Shown one piece after another: positions 6,207 to 14,873 of a stretch of 27,288 nucleotides of DNA. Every line of letters begins with the position of its first letter. Positions within the stretch are counted from its first letter, which is position 1. The position numbers and the translations under genes are program-made. The DNA is taken from assembly GCA_028711205.1 (NCBI GenBank), contig JAQTSP010000003.1:1-27288 (forward strand), written 5' to 3'. This DNA is from Eubacteriales bacterium (GTDB taxonomy: Bacteria; Bacillota; Clostridia; Christensenellales; SZUA-584). The notes under the pieces are model-generated. The model was not told the DNA's origin. It saw only the letters and a list, made by a program, of their open reading frames with translations, and searched no databases.

Positions 6207-7796
6207 ATGGATAAAGCCTTGCTAATTGAATATGCTTTTAAGCATTGGGGAGACGACGCAAAGATTGTTTTAACCAGTTTTCCTTTGACCGGCCCGGGAG
6301 GACTCAGGAGGATGCTTGGGGAAATTTATCCGGAGTATTTTTGCAAGGCGTATATGCCAGATCAGTTTGAAAGAGAGTTTGCGGACTATTCAAGGATAAT
6401 ATTAAACACGCTGAAAGAAACCATAGAATCAAAATCGAGAGAAAAAAGAGTTATTATAGCTCCGCGAGAACACGGCAAAAGTACGTTTTCGTCTTTTGCC
6501 ATACCAACGTGGGCCGCACTTTATAAAAAAAAGAGGTTTATTTTTTTTATTTCATCAAGCAGCGGAATATCGTCAAATTTCTTTGAAAAAATAAAAAGGA
6601 CCTTGGAGTCAGACAGCGTTATCGAGGACTTTGGAAATCAAAAAAACACAAAGGGAAACTGGCTTACGACATGGAATAAAGAAGAGCTAAAAACAGTTGG
6701 GGACGTATGGATATCATACAGCGGATGGACATCCGGGCTGAGAGGAATCAATAAAGACACGCGCCCCGACTTAATTATACTTGATGACCTTGAAGATAAA
6801 AGCGTTGCGGAATCCGCAAGCCTTAGGCAAAAACTCGAAACATGTTTTAATGAAGAAATAGGGCGTCTCGGAACATATAATACGGACTTTTTTTATATAG
6901 GAACATTGTTATACGAAAACTCTTTACTTGACAGGGTTTCCAGAAGCCCTTCATGGAAAGCGCTAATACTAAAACGCGTTATATCTTTTCCGGATAGTGA
7001 CGGAGAAAAGCTGTGGGAAGAATGGAGAAAAATATATAGAAACATAGCAAACGAAAACAGATTTGACGACGCATGGAAATTTTATACAGATAATAAGGAT
7101 AAAATGCTTAACGGCACAAAAGTCTTATGGGAAGATAAAGTTCCGGCGGACAAAACGAAATATCCGGGCGGATATTATAACGTTATGCTTGCGAGAGAAG
7201 AATTTGGAGAAGACGCATTTTGGAAAGAAGATCAATCAGAGCCGCGAGAAAGCTCCGACATGCCGTTTAAAACATTATCGTTTTGGCAGGACATATTTGG
7301 AGATTGCCCCGCGTTGCCCAGCACAAAATTAGCTATTGACCCATCGGAAGGGAAAGGGCTGGACTCTACGGCATATGTTGTCGGAGGCGGAACAAACGGC
7401 GCTGTAATAATAAAAAACGGAGAATTGAGAAACGATAAATTAAACGCGATTATGTCTCATTCCAAAGAACTTATAAAAAATATGCCGGAAATCGATGAAG
7501 TCATTATAGAAGAAAATACTTATAAAGAAGACGGCACAGAACAGCTTAGAAAATATCTTTCTGAAAATAATTGCTATAGAAAAGTGACCGGGTTCAGGTC
7601 AACAGATAATAAGCACAACAGGATTATATCAATGGAGCCCGATATAAATAACGGCACAATCCTTTTTAATAAGCTGAATGCAAGCTTCAACAAGGAAGTT
7701 TTACATTATTCAGAATCTTCAAAACACGACGATGCCCCGGACGTGACGCATAAGCTGTGGAAAACGTTGAAAAAACCGAACTATTTTATGGCATAG
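6207..7796 (+). CDS. terL: Phage terminase large subunit
   Basis: A 529-residue packaging motor and headful or cos nuclease. The N-terminal ATPase shows a Walker A-like loop, PREHGKST (86-93), and a Walker B, LIILDDLED (189-197), with the catalytic acidic pair. The C-terminal RNase H-like nuclease shows its three acidic clusters: LAIDPSEGKG with D378, VIIEEN with E435/E436, and KHDDAPD with D508/D509. Length is normal. It drives DNA into the prohead at the portal vertex. GGTGA upstream of ATG 6207 is the likely ribosome binding site. No small terminase is recognisable in the window. Transcription must cross the terminator at 6158-6195 or start within or before it. Confidence 0.95.
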   Translation: MDKALLIEYAFKHWGDDAKIVLTSFPLTGPGGLRRMLGEIYPEYFCKAYMPDQFEREFADYSRIILNTLKETIESKSREKRVIIAPREHGKSTFSSFAIPTWAALYKKKRFIFFISSSSGISSNFFEKIKRTLESDSVIEDFGNQKNTKGNWLTTWNKEELKTVGDVWISYSGWTSGLRGINKDTRPDLIILDDLEDKSVAESASLRQKLETCFNEEIGRLGTYNTDFFYIGTLLYENSLLDRVSRSPSWKALILKRVISFPDSDGEKLWEEWRKIYRNIANENRFDDAWKFYTDNKDKMLNGTKVLWEDKVPADKTKYPGGYYNVMLAREEFGEDAFWKEDQSEPRESSDMPFKTLSFWQDIFGDCPALPSTKLAIDPSEGKGLDSTAYVVGGGTNGAVIIKNGELRNDKLNAIMSHSKELIKNMPEIDEVIIEENTYKEDGTEQLRKYLSENNCYRKVTGFRSTDNKHNRIISMEPDINNGTILFNKLNASFNKEVLHYSESSKHDDAPDVTHKLWKTLKKPNYFMA

Positions 7797-7808
7797 GCTG
7801 GTGATAAG

Positions 7809-9806
7809 ATGAAATTAAATGAACGGATTAGCCTTATCAAAGCGGGTATAACCGGTCAGTCCGTTTTAACAATGGCAAGCAGATTTTTACCGGCTTACGG
7901 TGAACCTCCGAGGCGGTCAACTGACGACTGGATTGATTTATTTAATAAATCTCCAAGAATGAACCCGATTCATTTGATAGCATCAGACGTAGCTACATCC
8001 GCTTATGGAATATATAAAAAAAACGACAAAAGAAAAACAGACAAGCTTCAAAACACGGATGTTGAGAGGCTTTTAAAATCTCCAAATCAAAACCTGACAA
8101 TGACAGAATATGTTTTATTTTACATAACTCAGGTGTATTTAATGTTGCCTTCCGGCGAGGCGTTTTGGATTAAAGAAAGAAATAAAACCGGAAAGGTAAC
8201 CGAAGTATGGCCCGTCCCTCCGGGGTGGGTAAATGAAATACCAAGCAAGACAAATGACTTTTTTATAATCTATCCGCAAGGAAATATGAATGCTGCGCCT
8301 ATTCATGTTCCGCCGTTTGATATGGTGTATTTCAAAAAGCCGGACGTAACAAACCCCTATTTGAGAGGCATCGGACGGGCCAATGGAATCGGGGATGAAA
8401 TCGAAACAGACGAGTACATGGCAAAATATCAGAAAAGATTTTTCTTTAACGACGGGATACCTCCTATGGTTGGAATGATGCCGGGTGCTGACGAGCAGAC
8501 CGTAATAAGGCAAAAAGAAAAATGGCAGCAGGAATACGGAGGGTACAATAATCCGCATAAAGTCGGATGGCTGAACTGGGATGCGAAGTTTCAAGTTTTA
8601 AAACAGACTGAAAAAGAACTTGATTTTATTGAATCCAGAAAATACCTGAGAGACACGGCGAATCAGCATTTTTTTATTCCGCCGGAACTTTTTGGAATTC
8701 TGGAAAACTCAAATCGCTCAACTATCGATGCGTCATATTATTTATACACAAAAAATGTTTTGCGCAAAGAATTAAAGTTTATTGACGATGTTTTGAATAT
8801 TCAGCTTATTTCAGAACTCGATCCAACTGTCGTATTTGAGCATGACAACGTTGTGCCGGAGGATGACGAGTTTGAGCTGAAAAAAGCGTCTGAAGGATTA
8901 AAAAACGGCGGGATTCTAGTTGACGAATGGCGGCAGGCTAACGGATGGGAGCCTTTGCCTAATGGAGTAGGGCAAATCCTTTATACGCCGCTGAACATGA
9001 TGCCGACAAAATTAAACGGAAATGTTAATGTACAGCCGGAACCACAGATGGAGCCGAAACAATTAAATAAAACATTTTTACTTGAGCAGAAAGAGAGAGC
9101 GTGGCTTATTTTAGATAAGGCATCCACAAAAAACGAACAAAATTTTATAAATAATTTGAAACGGTATTTCCAGTCCCAGCAGGACAGGATTATAAATTCA
9201 CTTGAAAAATCAGTTAAATCAGCGACGGACAATCCAGACGATTTGATGGATTGGGGCAAAGAAGATTCTGCTTTGCTTTCGCTTCTTACGCCCCTTTGGA
9301 TGTCGTCCATGAAGGAAGGGGCAACGGCGGCAAACGATACCTTTGGTTTTGGAATCGGTTTTGACGTGCTTAACCCCATGTTTGCAAAGTGGGTTGATAA
9401 GTACGGAGCAGGGAGAGTCAAGGATATTAACGCAACCACGAAAGAAAAGTTGCAAAAAACATTATCAGAGGGCATATCGGAGGGTGAAGGAATTCCGAAG
9501 CTTAAAAACAGAGTATTGTCCGTAATGGGAGAAGCCAAAACTTCAAGGGCAACAAAAATAGCCAGAACTGAAACGCACAACACGGTGGAGTCCGGAACAC
9601 GTGAAACATATAAAGCCGCAGGAGTAAAGAAAAAGGAATGGTTAACATCAATGGATGGACGCGAAAGGGAGAACCATGCGTCTATTAATGGGGAAGTTGT
9701 AAATATGGACGACAGCTTTTCTAACGGGCTTGATTTTCCGGGCGACCCAAGTGGGGACCCAGAAGAAGTTGTAAATTGTCGGTGCGTGCTGTTGCCAGTG
9801 ATATAG
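7809..9806 (+). CDS. Portal protein fused to MuF-type head morphogenesis domain
   Basis: A 665-residue protein. Residues 1 to about 420 are an HK97-type portal: a clip/stem region with PPRRSTDDWIDLFNKSP and MNPIHLIASDVA near the N-terminus, the YGGYNNPHKVGWLNWDAKFQ segment, and the FIPPELFGILENSN and TIDASYYLYTKNVL motifs typical of these portals. From about residue 582 there is a Mu gpF/SPP1 gp7-type minor head domain: KIARTETHNTVESG, KKEWLTSMDGRERENHA and the terminal NCRCVLLPVI. In many phages the two are separate adjacent genes. The portal forms the dodecameric DNA channel; the MuF part is thought to sit inside the head. A lysine-rich linker joins them. Confidence 0.92.
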   Translation: MKLNERISLIKAGITGQSVLTMASRFLPAYGEPPRRSTDDWIDLFNKSPRMNPIHLIASDVATSAYGIYKKNDKRKTDKLQNTDVERLLKSPNQNLTMTEYVLFYITQVYLMLPSGEAFWIKERNKTGKVTEVWPVPPGWVNEIPSKTNDFFIIYPQGNMNAAPIHVPPFDMVYFKKPDVTNPYLRGIGRANGIGDEIETDEYMAKYQKRFFFNDGIPPMVGMMPGADEQTVIRQKEKWQQEYGGYNNPHKVGWLNWDAKFQVLKQTEKELDFIESRKYLRDTANQHFFIPPELFGILENSNRSTIDASYYLYTKNVLRKELKFIDDVLNIQLISELDPTVVFEHDNVVPEDDEFELKKASEGLKNGGILVDEWRQANGWEPLPNGVGQILYTPLNMMPTKLNGNVNVQPEPQMEPKQLNKTFLLEQKERAWLILDKASTKNEQNFINNLKRYFQSQQDRIINSLEKSVKSATDNPDDLMDWGKEDSALLSLLTPLWMSSMKEGATAANDTFGFGIGFDVLNPMFAKWVDKYGAGRVKDINATTKEKLQKTLSEGISEGEGIPKLKNRVLSVMGEAKTSRATKIARTETHNTVESGTRETYKAAGVKKKEWLTSMDGRERENHASINGEVVNMDDSFSNGLDFPGDPSGDPEEVVNCRCVLLPVI

Positions 9807-9816
9807 GAGGTATCAT

Positions 9817-10284
9817 ATGTCTTTAAGCATAAACGGTATTTTTCATAAAAGCGATTACCAAAAAGCCCTTGAAGCCGCGATAGACACGCAGTTGTCAAGC
9901 CTCAGCGCAAGCGACACGTCAGTGGATGCGGAAATCACTGCCCTGAGCGGAAACATAACAGCGCTGAATGATTTTGCAAACGTTACAGTGAGTACGGCGG
10001 TTTATACCTTGGATTTGACGACGTACAGGAATTTTACGATCGACAACCTGACGACAGCGGCAGCGACGCTGAAAATATCAAATGCGCCTACGGCCTCAGA
10101 CACTATGCTGGACATCAACTTATTGCTGACGTTCACGTCAACAGCATCAATCACCTATACGGGTACGGTGACATGGAGCCAAAACACGGCGCCCAATCCA
10201 ACCGCTGCAGGTACGTTTGCGATTTTAATGAAAAGCTTTGACGCCGGGTCGAATTGGTACGCGTCGTTTACAGGATTGTATTAA
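9817..10284 (+). CDS. Putative minor structural protein
   Basis: A 155-residue protein behind TAGGAGG (9806-9812). The first 60 residues are helical with serine and alanine (DTQLSSLSASDTSVDAEITALSG), like a short coiled coil. The rest is threonine-rich beta-sheet (TLDLTTYRNFTIDNLTTAA, then VTWSQNTAPNPTAAGTFAI) ending in an aromatic NWYASFTGLY. This helix-plus-beta-sandwich layout is common in head fibre or decoration proteins. I know no named family for it. The position between portal and protease supports a virion role. Confidence 0.7.
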   Translation: MSLSINGIFHKSDYQKALEAAIDTQLSSLSASDTSVDAEITALSGNITALNDFANVTVSTAVYTLDLTTYRNFTIDNLTTAAATLKISNAPTASDTMLDINLLLTFTSTASITYTGTVTWSQNTAPNPTAAGTFAILMKSFDAGSNWYASFTGLY

Positions 10285-10293
10285 GGAGGACAT

Positions 10294-10452
10294 ATGATAC
10301 TTGACAAACTCACGACGTTAAGGCTTCGGTCGTATCAGACCGAGGCCTTAACTATCATGCATGAATTCAGGCAAGCGTTAAAGCGCCATTTTGATGTTGT
10401 GGATTTTAACGCCAGACGGCTTATTGACGGAAGGTGGGATAAAGGTGAGTGA
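10294..10452 (+). CDS. 52-residue hypothetical protein
   Basis: A small gene with ATG 10294 behind the strong AAGGAGGA (10283-10290). It encodes 52 residues, basic and helical throughout (LTTLRLRSYQTEALTIMHE, residues 6-24), ending in GRWDKGE. Its TGA stop (10450-10452) overlaps the GTG start of the next gene (GTGAGTGA, 10445-10452), a typical translational-coupling junction. No family is recognised. The excellent ribosome binding site and the overlap make it credible despite its size. Confidence 0.65.
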   Translation: MILDKLTTLRLRSYQTEALTIMHEFRQALKRHFDVVDFNARRLIDGRWDKGE

Positions 10453-10891
10453 GTTTTGGAATTGGGAAGGAAATGATGGAATCGGCTACGTCGGAGACAT
10501 GTCCCGCATTGGAAATAATACGATATATTCTGGAAGCGCGACATTTTCTTCAGGCTCTACGGCAACATCGTCAAATACTTTTATGGTTGGCGCACTAACA
10601 GCAAGCAAAACAACTACAGTCCACGGTATATTTATATCAAATAATGGCCCGTATGCGATGACAGCAACATTATATAAAACAATTAGTGCGGGCGGAACGT
10701 CTTTTAATGCGGATGCAGATATCAGTTTTACATTACCGGCATCTGCGGATTCTGCTGGTGTGACGATAGGCGGCAAAGAAACCTTGGTACAGGGCATATT
10801 TAATTATAACCAAGGTTTAATATTGAGGCTGACTGTAACTGCCGCATTTACGGCACTGGTAACAAACAACGTTATAATTAAAGAATTGTAG
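10445..10891 (+). CDS. Putative structural protein with beta-sandwich
   Basis: A 148-residue protein. The GTG at 10445 is chosen because GGAAGGTGGG (10429-10438) lies about 7 bases upstream and homology-like content (SEFWNWEGNDGIGYVG) starts there. The body is serine- and threonine-rich beta strands (SATFSSGSTATSSNTFMVG) followed by a hydrophobic strand pattern ending LVTNNVIIKEL. It resembles other beta-sandwich virion proteins here. No specific family is recognised. Confidence 0.65.
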   Translation: MSEFWNWEGNDGIGYVGDMSRIGNNTIYSGSATFSSGSTATSSNTFMVGALTASKTTTVHGIFISNNGPYAMTATLYKTISAGGTSFNADADISFTLPASADSAGVTIGGKETLVQGIFNYNQGLILRLTVTAAFTALVTNNVIIKEL

Positions 10892-10898
10892 GCGTGTT

Positions 10899-11483
10899 AT
10901 GCGAAATAGAACATGCCAGACAATACTTCCAGAAATTTATCCCGCAATCAAACCAAATATTTGCGCCAATACAATATACGTCAACAGGATTGCAAACAAT
11001 GGAGTAGCGGCAGGCTTTTTGGCGACTACTGGATGGAGCACAAACGCGGCCACAAATACCATATCGGGCGGCAAGCTACTTAATACAGCTAGCGGGGCAC
11101 AATCATCCGGTTATTGTATTTATTCTGGAGTAAACGCATACGCATCTGGTAAAAAAATATATGTTCGGATTCAATACGAATTAGACAATGCCGTAGCTGT
11201 AAGCGCGCGTATTTTGATCACCGCAACGGGAATGTCAATTCAAACCGCCTATATACGATATTCATTTGCCGCAGATACTGAATACGCGGATAGCGCAGTG
11301 TTTACCTTGCCAGCAGGAGGCAGCGGAAATTTTAATATTCAATTTTTACATTCCTACACAGACGCTACGGCGGCGACAAATAAAGTATTAAGAATAAAAA
11401 AAGTTATGGTTATCGATCAGACGGCAGACAACTTAAGCGGCATATCTCAAGCTGAGCTTGACAGTCTTGCTTGGATAGCTTAA
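10899..11483 (+). CDS. Putative structural protein, carbohydrate-binding-like fold
   Basis: A 194-residue protein. After a proline- and asparagine-rich start (NRTCQTILPEIYPAIKPN) the body shows the strand pattern of jelly-roll CBM-like domains: FLATTGWSTNAATNTISGG, then KKIYVRIQYELDN, then a GNFNIQFLHSY strand and KVLRIKKVMVIDQ. Phages often use such folds for head or tail decoration and host glycan binding. The ribosome binding site is weak (TAGGCG). The assignment to a carbohydrate-binding fold rests on strand pattern only. Confidence 0.6.
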   Translation: MRNRTCQTILPEIYPAIKPNICANTIYVNRIANNGVAAGFLATTGWSTNAATNTISGGKLLNTASGAQSSGYCIYSGVNAYASGKKIYVRIQYELDNAVAVSARILITATGMSIQTAYIRYSFAADTEYADSAVFTLPAGGSGNFNIQFLHSYTDATAATNKVLRIKKVMVIDQTADNLSGISQAELDSLAWIA

Positions 11484-11496
11484 AAGGGGTGATAGT

Positions 11497-13089
11497 TTGA
11501 ATTATAAAGATATAGAATTTAAAATCAAACAGCTTGGAGACGTATCGGAGCGCACGCTTAGATTTATCGGTTCCGACGAAACTCCAGACAGAGACAATGA
11601 TATTATTGAGGTTGCCGGGTGGAATCTCGACCAGTACATAAAAAACCCTGTTTTTTTATGGGCGCACAATTACAATGAGCCTCCTATAGGAAAAGCAATA
11701 AACGTCGAAAAGGATATGGTCACCAGAAAGCTTGTATTTGATGTAAAGTTTCCGACGGCAGACGAATATCCGTTTGCCGATACAATCTATAAGCTTTACA
11801 AAGGCGGATATATCAACGCTACGTCAGTCGGCTTCAAGGGAGTAAAGTTTAAAACACGTGATGAGCCTGAAGTTACGGCTATGCCTGAATGGCAAAGGGG
11901 CAGAAGGTATATAGAGCAAGACCTCCTAGAGCTGTCTGCCGTTCCAGTCCCGTCAAATCCAAACGCACTGGTTCAGGTCAGAAGCAAAGGATTCTCGGAT
12001 AACGATATTTCGAAAGTATTTACGGAAGATACGGAAGAAAAAGAATTAAAAGAACCCGGATGGAGAGAAACGGGTCAAAGCTTCAGGTATAGAGTCCGCG
12101 ATCCCTGGAAGTTTGAACAGGACAGTTTTCGGACGATACCTATTCAAAAAGATAAGCCGAGAGTGAATGCCGTCGTTGGAATTTTAAAGGATGGCGACGA
12201 TTCCTTAAAGATTCACACAATTATATTTCCGAAAGAAGATGATTGGACTTTGGAATCTGCTAAGAAGTGGATCAGCGAACACGAGGATATAACAAAAGAA
12301 GTATCTGAAAAAGCTGTTATACCATATAAAAAGTTTTCCCTTGCGGACGAAGCGGAATCATGGGACGGCCCTGCGGAAATTTCTGCTGCTTCGGTCGAAG
12401 ATTTAAAAATAATGTGCGCATGGTTTGATTCTGAAAATTCCGACGTAAAGCAGTCGTATAAGCTCCCGCATCATAAGCAAAACGGGTATGCGACTGTCTG
12501 GAGGGCCGTAACGGCGGCGATGGCCGCATTGCTCGGGGCCAGAGGCGGCGTTAATATACCGGAGTCAGACAGGCAAGGGGTATATAACCACCTGTCAAAG
12601 CATTACAAAGACTTTGACAAAGAGCCGCCTGAGTTTAAGGAATATACTAAGATTGAACTTAAAGAAATGTTTCCGGATGAAACTAAAGCGGGCGCGACAA
12701 TATCGGCAAAAAACAGGGCATTTTTAGAGGCAATACATAATGACATGAAAGCTTGTCACGATACAATGAAATCCTGCAATGACCGGCTTAAACAGTTCAT
12801 GGACGACAACATGCCCGAAGAACCGGATGAATATATGGCACCAAAAACTTTAAATGAAATGACCGTCAAGGTCGAGCTTACAGAAGAATGGAAACAAGCA
12901 TTTGAGGATTTAAAATCTCAGATGCTTTCTTTATGTTCTAAAGCAAATGAGGCAGACATTGACCTCGACGCTATAGAGTTCGTGAAATCTTCGGAACCGC
13001 CCGAAGAACCGGAAATTACGCCGGACGAGCTTAAAAAAATGATATCCGACGAAATCCAAAATCAACTAAAAGGAGGATCAACCTTATGA
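11497..13089 (+). CDS. HK97-type prohead protease with C-terminal scaffold-like region
   Basis: A 530-residue protein. Residues 1-160 are a U35-type prohead serine protease: H57 in FLWAHNYNEPPIGK, S110 in INATSVGFKG and E145 in LLELSAVPVPSNPNA. A second module follows, from WRETGQSFRYRVRDP (182-196) to KDGDDSLKIHTIIFPK, then DLKIMCAWFDSENSDVK, LGARGGVNIPESDRQGVYN and LSKHYKDFDKEPPEF. I have seen such a module attached to other phage proteases without a known role. The last 150 residues are acidic, helical and cysteine-containing, like a scaffold. It would trim scaffold and capsid N-termini during maturation. The TTG start is supported by AAAGGGGTGATAG directly upstream. It ends in an ATGA overlap with the capsid gene. 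Confidence 0.88.
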   Translation: MNYKDIEFKIKQLGDVSERTLRFIGSDETPDRDNDIIEVAGWNLDQYIKNPVFLWAHNYNEPPIGKAINVEKDMVTRKLVFDVKFPTADEYPFADTIYKLYKGGYINATSVGFKGVKFKTRDEPEVTAMPEWQRGRRYIEQDLLELSAVPVPSNPNALVQVRSKGFSDNDISKVFTEDTEEKELKEPGWRETGQSFRYRVRDPWKFEQDSFRTIPIQKDKPRVNAVVGILKDGDDSLKIHTIIFPKEDDWTLESAKKWISEHEDITKEVSEKAVIPYKKFSLADEAESWDGPAEISAASVEDLKIMCAWFDSENSDVKQSYKLPHHKQNGYATVWRAVTAAMAALLGARGGVNIPESDRQGVYNHLSKHYKDFDKEPPEFKEYTKIELKEMFPDETKAGATISAKNRAFLEAIHNDMKACHDTMKSCNDRLKQFMDDNMPEEPDEYMAPKTLNEMTVKVELTEEWKQAFEDLKSQMLSLCSKANEADIDLDAIEFVKSSEPPEEPEITPDELKKMISDEIQNQLKGGSTL

Positions 13090-14336
13090 CAGGTGATGAA
13101 TTCAAAACCACGGTTTCCGAGGCCGTAAAAGAACAAGTCGCTCCGCTGCTCGAAAAGCAGAAGGAAAACGAAGCAAAGATAAAAGAATTTGAGGAAAAGC
13201 AGAAAGCGTTTGACGAAACGCAGCGCAAATACGCTGATATCTTCGACAAGAAAGAACAAAAAGATGAAAAGAAAGAGCCGGGTATGACCTTCACTCGCGT
13301 CGTAAAATGTTTGACGCTGGCGAAGAACGACCCGGACAAAGCCCTGTTTTATGCTTTGGGCAAAGAAAACAACTCGGCAAGCGCCATGTATCCGGAAGAC
13401 AAGGAAGTCAAAGCGTTACTCAAACAGCTTTCTGCCACGACGCCGTCTGAAGGCGGCCTTCTGATCACGGAGCAGTATTCAAGGGATATTATTCCGCTGC
13501 TTCTTTCAAAGGTTGCGATCATGGAGCTTGGCGCGCGCAGGATTCCAATGCCGGGTGGAAACCTAAACATTCCGAAACTCACCGGTGGGGCGACATCCTA
13601 TTACGTCGGTGAAAACCAGAACGCTACAAAATCGCAGCAGACGTTCGGAAATGTAAAACTGTCCAGCAAAAAGCTTATAACCCTTGTGCCCGTTTCAAAC
13701 GACCTTATCCGTAACTCTTCACCAGAAGCGGACACAATCGTGCGCGACGATATGATACAGCAGATGCGGCTTAAAATGGATTATGTATCTTTGTATGGCT
13801 CTGGAACGTCATATGAGCCGATGGGCATTAAAAATAATGTACTCCAAAACGCATCCGCAAACATCACCGTAGCTACCGGAGCGGCGACGCTCACTGCCGA
13901 CATCCCCGGACTTATGATTGGCAGTTTGATGACCAACAACGCCCCTATGATTAGCTGCGGATGGGTATTCAACTCACGTATTTGGAGCGCGTTCTACAAC
14001 CTGAAAACAACGACAAATCAGTACATTTACAGGCCGGAAATGGATCGAGGAATGCTTAACGGATTCCCGTTCAAGGTTTCAAATCAGATTACTACGGCAA
14101 ACGCTACGGCGGGCACAACCTATTCCGACATCGCCTTTGGGGATTTCTCCGAATTCCTGATTGGTGACGAAATGTCATTTGAGGTCATGGCCTCCAACGA
14201 AGCTTCGTGGTATGACGGCTCAAGCCTGCAATCCGCTTTCAGCCTCGACCAGACTGTCATCAAGATCACGGCGAAACACGACTTTGCTTTGCGTCACGCC
14301 GAATCATTTCTGGTATGGCAGTACCCGTATGAATAA
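13086..14336 (+). CDS. Major capsid protein, HK97 fold
   Basis: A 416-residue HK97-family capsid protein. Residues 1-65 are a charged helical delta-like region (KQKENEAKIKEFEEKQKAF) expected to be removed by the upstream protease. The mature part shows familiar blocks: TPSEGGLLITEQYSRDIIPLL, AIMELGARRIPMPGG with KLTGGATSYYVGENQ, KLITLVPVSNDLIRNSS, DYVSLYGSGTSYEPMGI, and a C-terminal segment in which FALRHAESFLVWQYPYE closes the protein. It forms the icosahedral shell. The start ATG overlaps the protease stop and has AAAGGAGG upstream (13069-13076). Confidence 0.95.
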   Translation: MTGDEFKTTVSEAVKEQVAPLLEKQKENEAKIKEFEEKQKAFDETQRKYADIFDKKEQKDEKKEPGMTFTRVVKCLTLAKNDPDKALFYALGKENNSASAMYPEDKEVKALLKQLSATTPSEGGLLITEQYSRDIIPLLLSKVAIMELGARRIPMPGGNLNIPKLTGGATSYYVGENQNATKSQQTFGNVKLSSKKLITLVPVSNDLIRNSSPEADTIVRDDMIQQMRLKMDYVSLYGSGTSYEPMGIKNNVLQNASANITVATGAATLTADIPGLMIGSLMTNNAPMISCGWVFNSRIWSAFYNLKTTTNQYIYRPEMDRGMLNGFPFKVSNQITTANATAGTTYSDIAFGDFSEFLIGDEMSFEVMASNEASWYDGSSLQSAFSLDQTVIKITAKHDFALRHAESFLVWQYPYE

Positions 14337-14348
14337 GGAGGATTTATT

Positions 14349-14759
14349 ATGAGACGTAAGCTTATCGAACAGGTCGTTTACAAGGGCGCAATGATACAGT
14401 CATTCGCAGCTACGTCATCGACGGCCCATGTAACGACAACCGTTGACAGGCTCGGGTATCTGTCGGCCTATGTTGTGGCGCAGGCAATCGGCGGAACGGG
14501 AGCGGACACGCAGGAATTTAATTTCTATGTGTATGATTCTTCTGACAATTCCACCTTTGCGATTTACGACAGCGCGAACGCCACAAGCTCTCTCGCGCCG
14601 TCATTGACCACAGCGTCCGCCACCGGATTTAACGTTGACCTCGCCGGTGCAAACAGGTATTTCAGGGTCTACGCTACCGTAACAGGGGCGACTACTATTA
14701 CGGCGACAGTATCCGTTGCGGTGATTCTTGGCGACGCCGCTATTGAGCCTGCGGTGTAA
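14349..14759 (+). CDS. Putative head decoration protein
   Basis: A 136-residue protein behind TAAGGAGG (14334-14341), right after the capsid gene, where decoration proteins commonly sit. The N-terminus is basic (MRRKLIEQVVYKGAM). The body is threonine- and alanine-rich beta strands with EFNFYVYDSSDNSTF and ANRYFRVYATVTGATTIT. The last part strikingly resembles the C-terminal domain of the repeat protein at 22041 (QDNTNFYQ, then AARYARLTT), suggesting a shared beta-sandwich module. Function is inferred from position and fold pattern. Confidence 0.65.
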   Translation: MRRKLIEQVVYKGAMIQSFAATSSTAHVTTTVDRLGYLSAYVVAQAIGGTGADTQEFNFYVYDSSDNSTFAIYDSANATSSLAPSLTTASATGFNVDLAGANRYFRVYATVTGATTITATVSVAVILGDAAIEPAV

Positions 14760-14763
14760 TCCA

Positions 14764-14841
14764 TTGAAAAACGACAATAAAATGATTGACCCGAAAAAGA
14801 AAAATAAACGATCAAGCAAGAAAATAGTGACGAAGGGGTGA
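14764..14841 (+). CDS. Possible 25-residue lysine-rich peptide
   Basis: An open frame from TTG 14764 (or ATG 14782) to TGA 14839-14841 encodes a very basic peptide with KKKNKRSSKK. No ribosome binding site precedes the TTG. The stop lies in the left arm of the following hairpin. It could be a real micro-gene or a decayed remnant. Composition is the only support. Confidence 0.25.
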   Translation: MKNDNKMIDPKKKNKRSSKKIVTKG

Positions 14842-14860
14842 GCAATCACCCCTTGATTTT
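14833..14860 (+). terminator. Hairpin with T-run after the decoration gene
   Basis: AAGGGGTGA (14833-14841) and TCACCCCTT (14846-14854) are perfect complements around a GCAA tetraloop, and GATTTTT follows. It fits a moderate intrinsic terminator or attenuator. The right arm could instead pair with GGGGTG (14863-14868), which forms the ribosome binding site of the next gene. Confidence 0.65.
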
Positions 14861-14873
14861 TGGGGGTGGTTAA

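Noticed and set aside
8981..9898. A 305-codon open frame on the reverse strand
   Set aside because: It lies wholly over the portal-MuF gene and the start of the next one, has no ribosome binding site and shows serine/phenylalanine-rich shadow composition.
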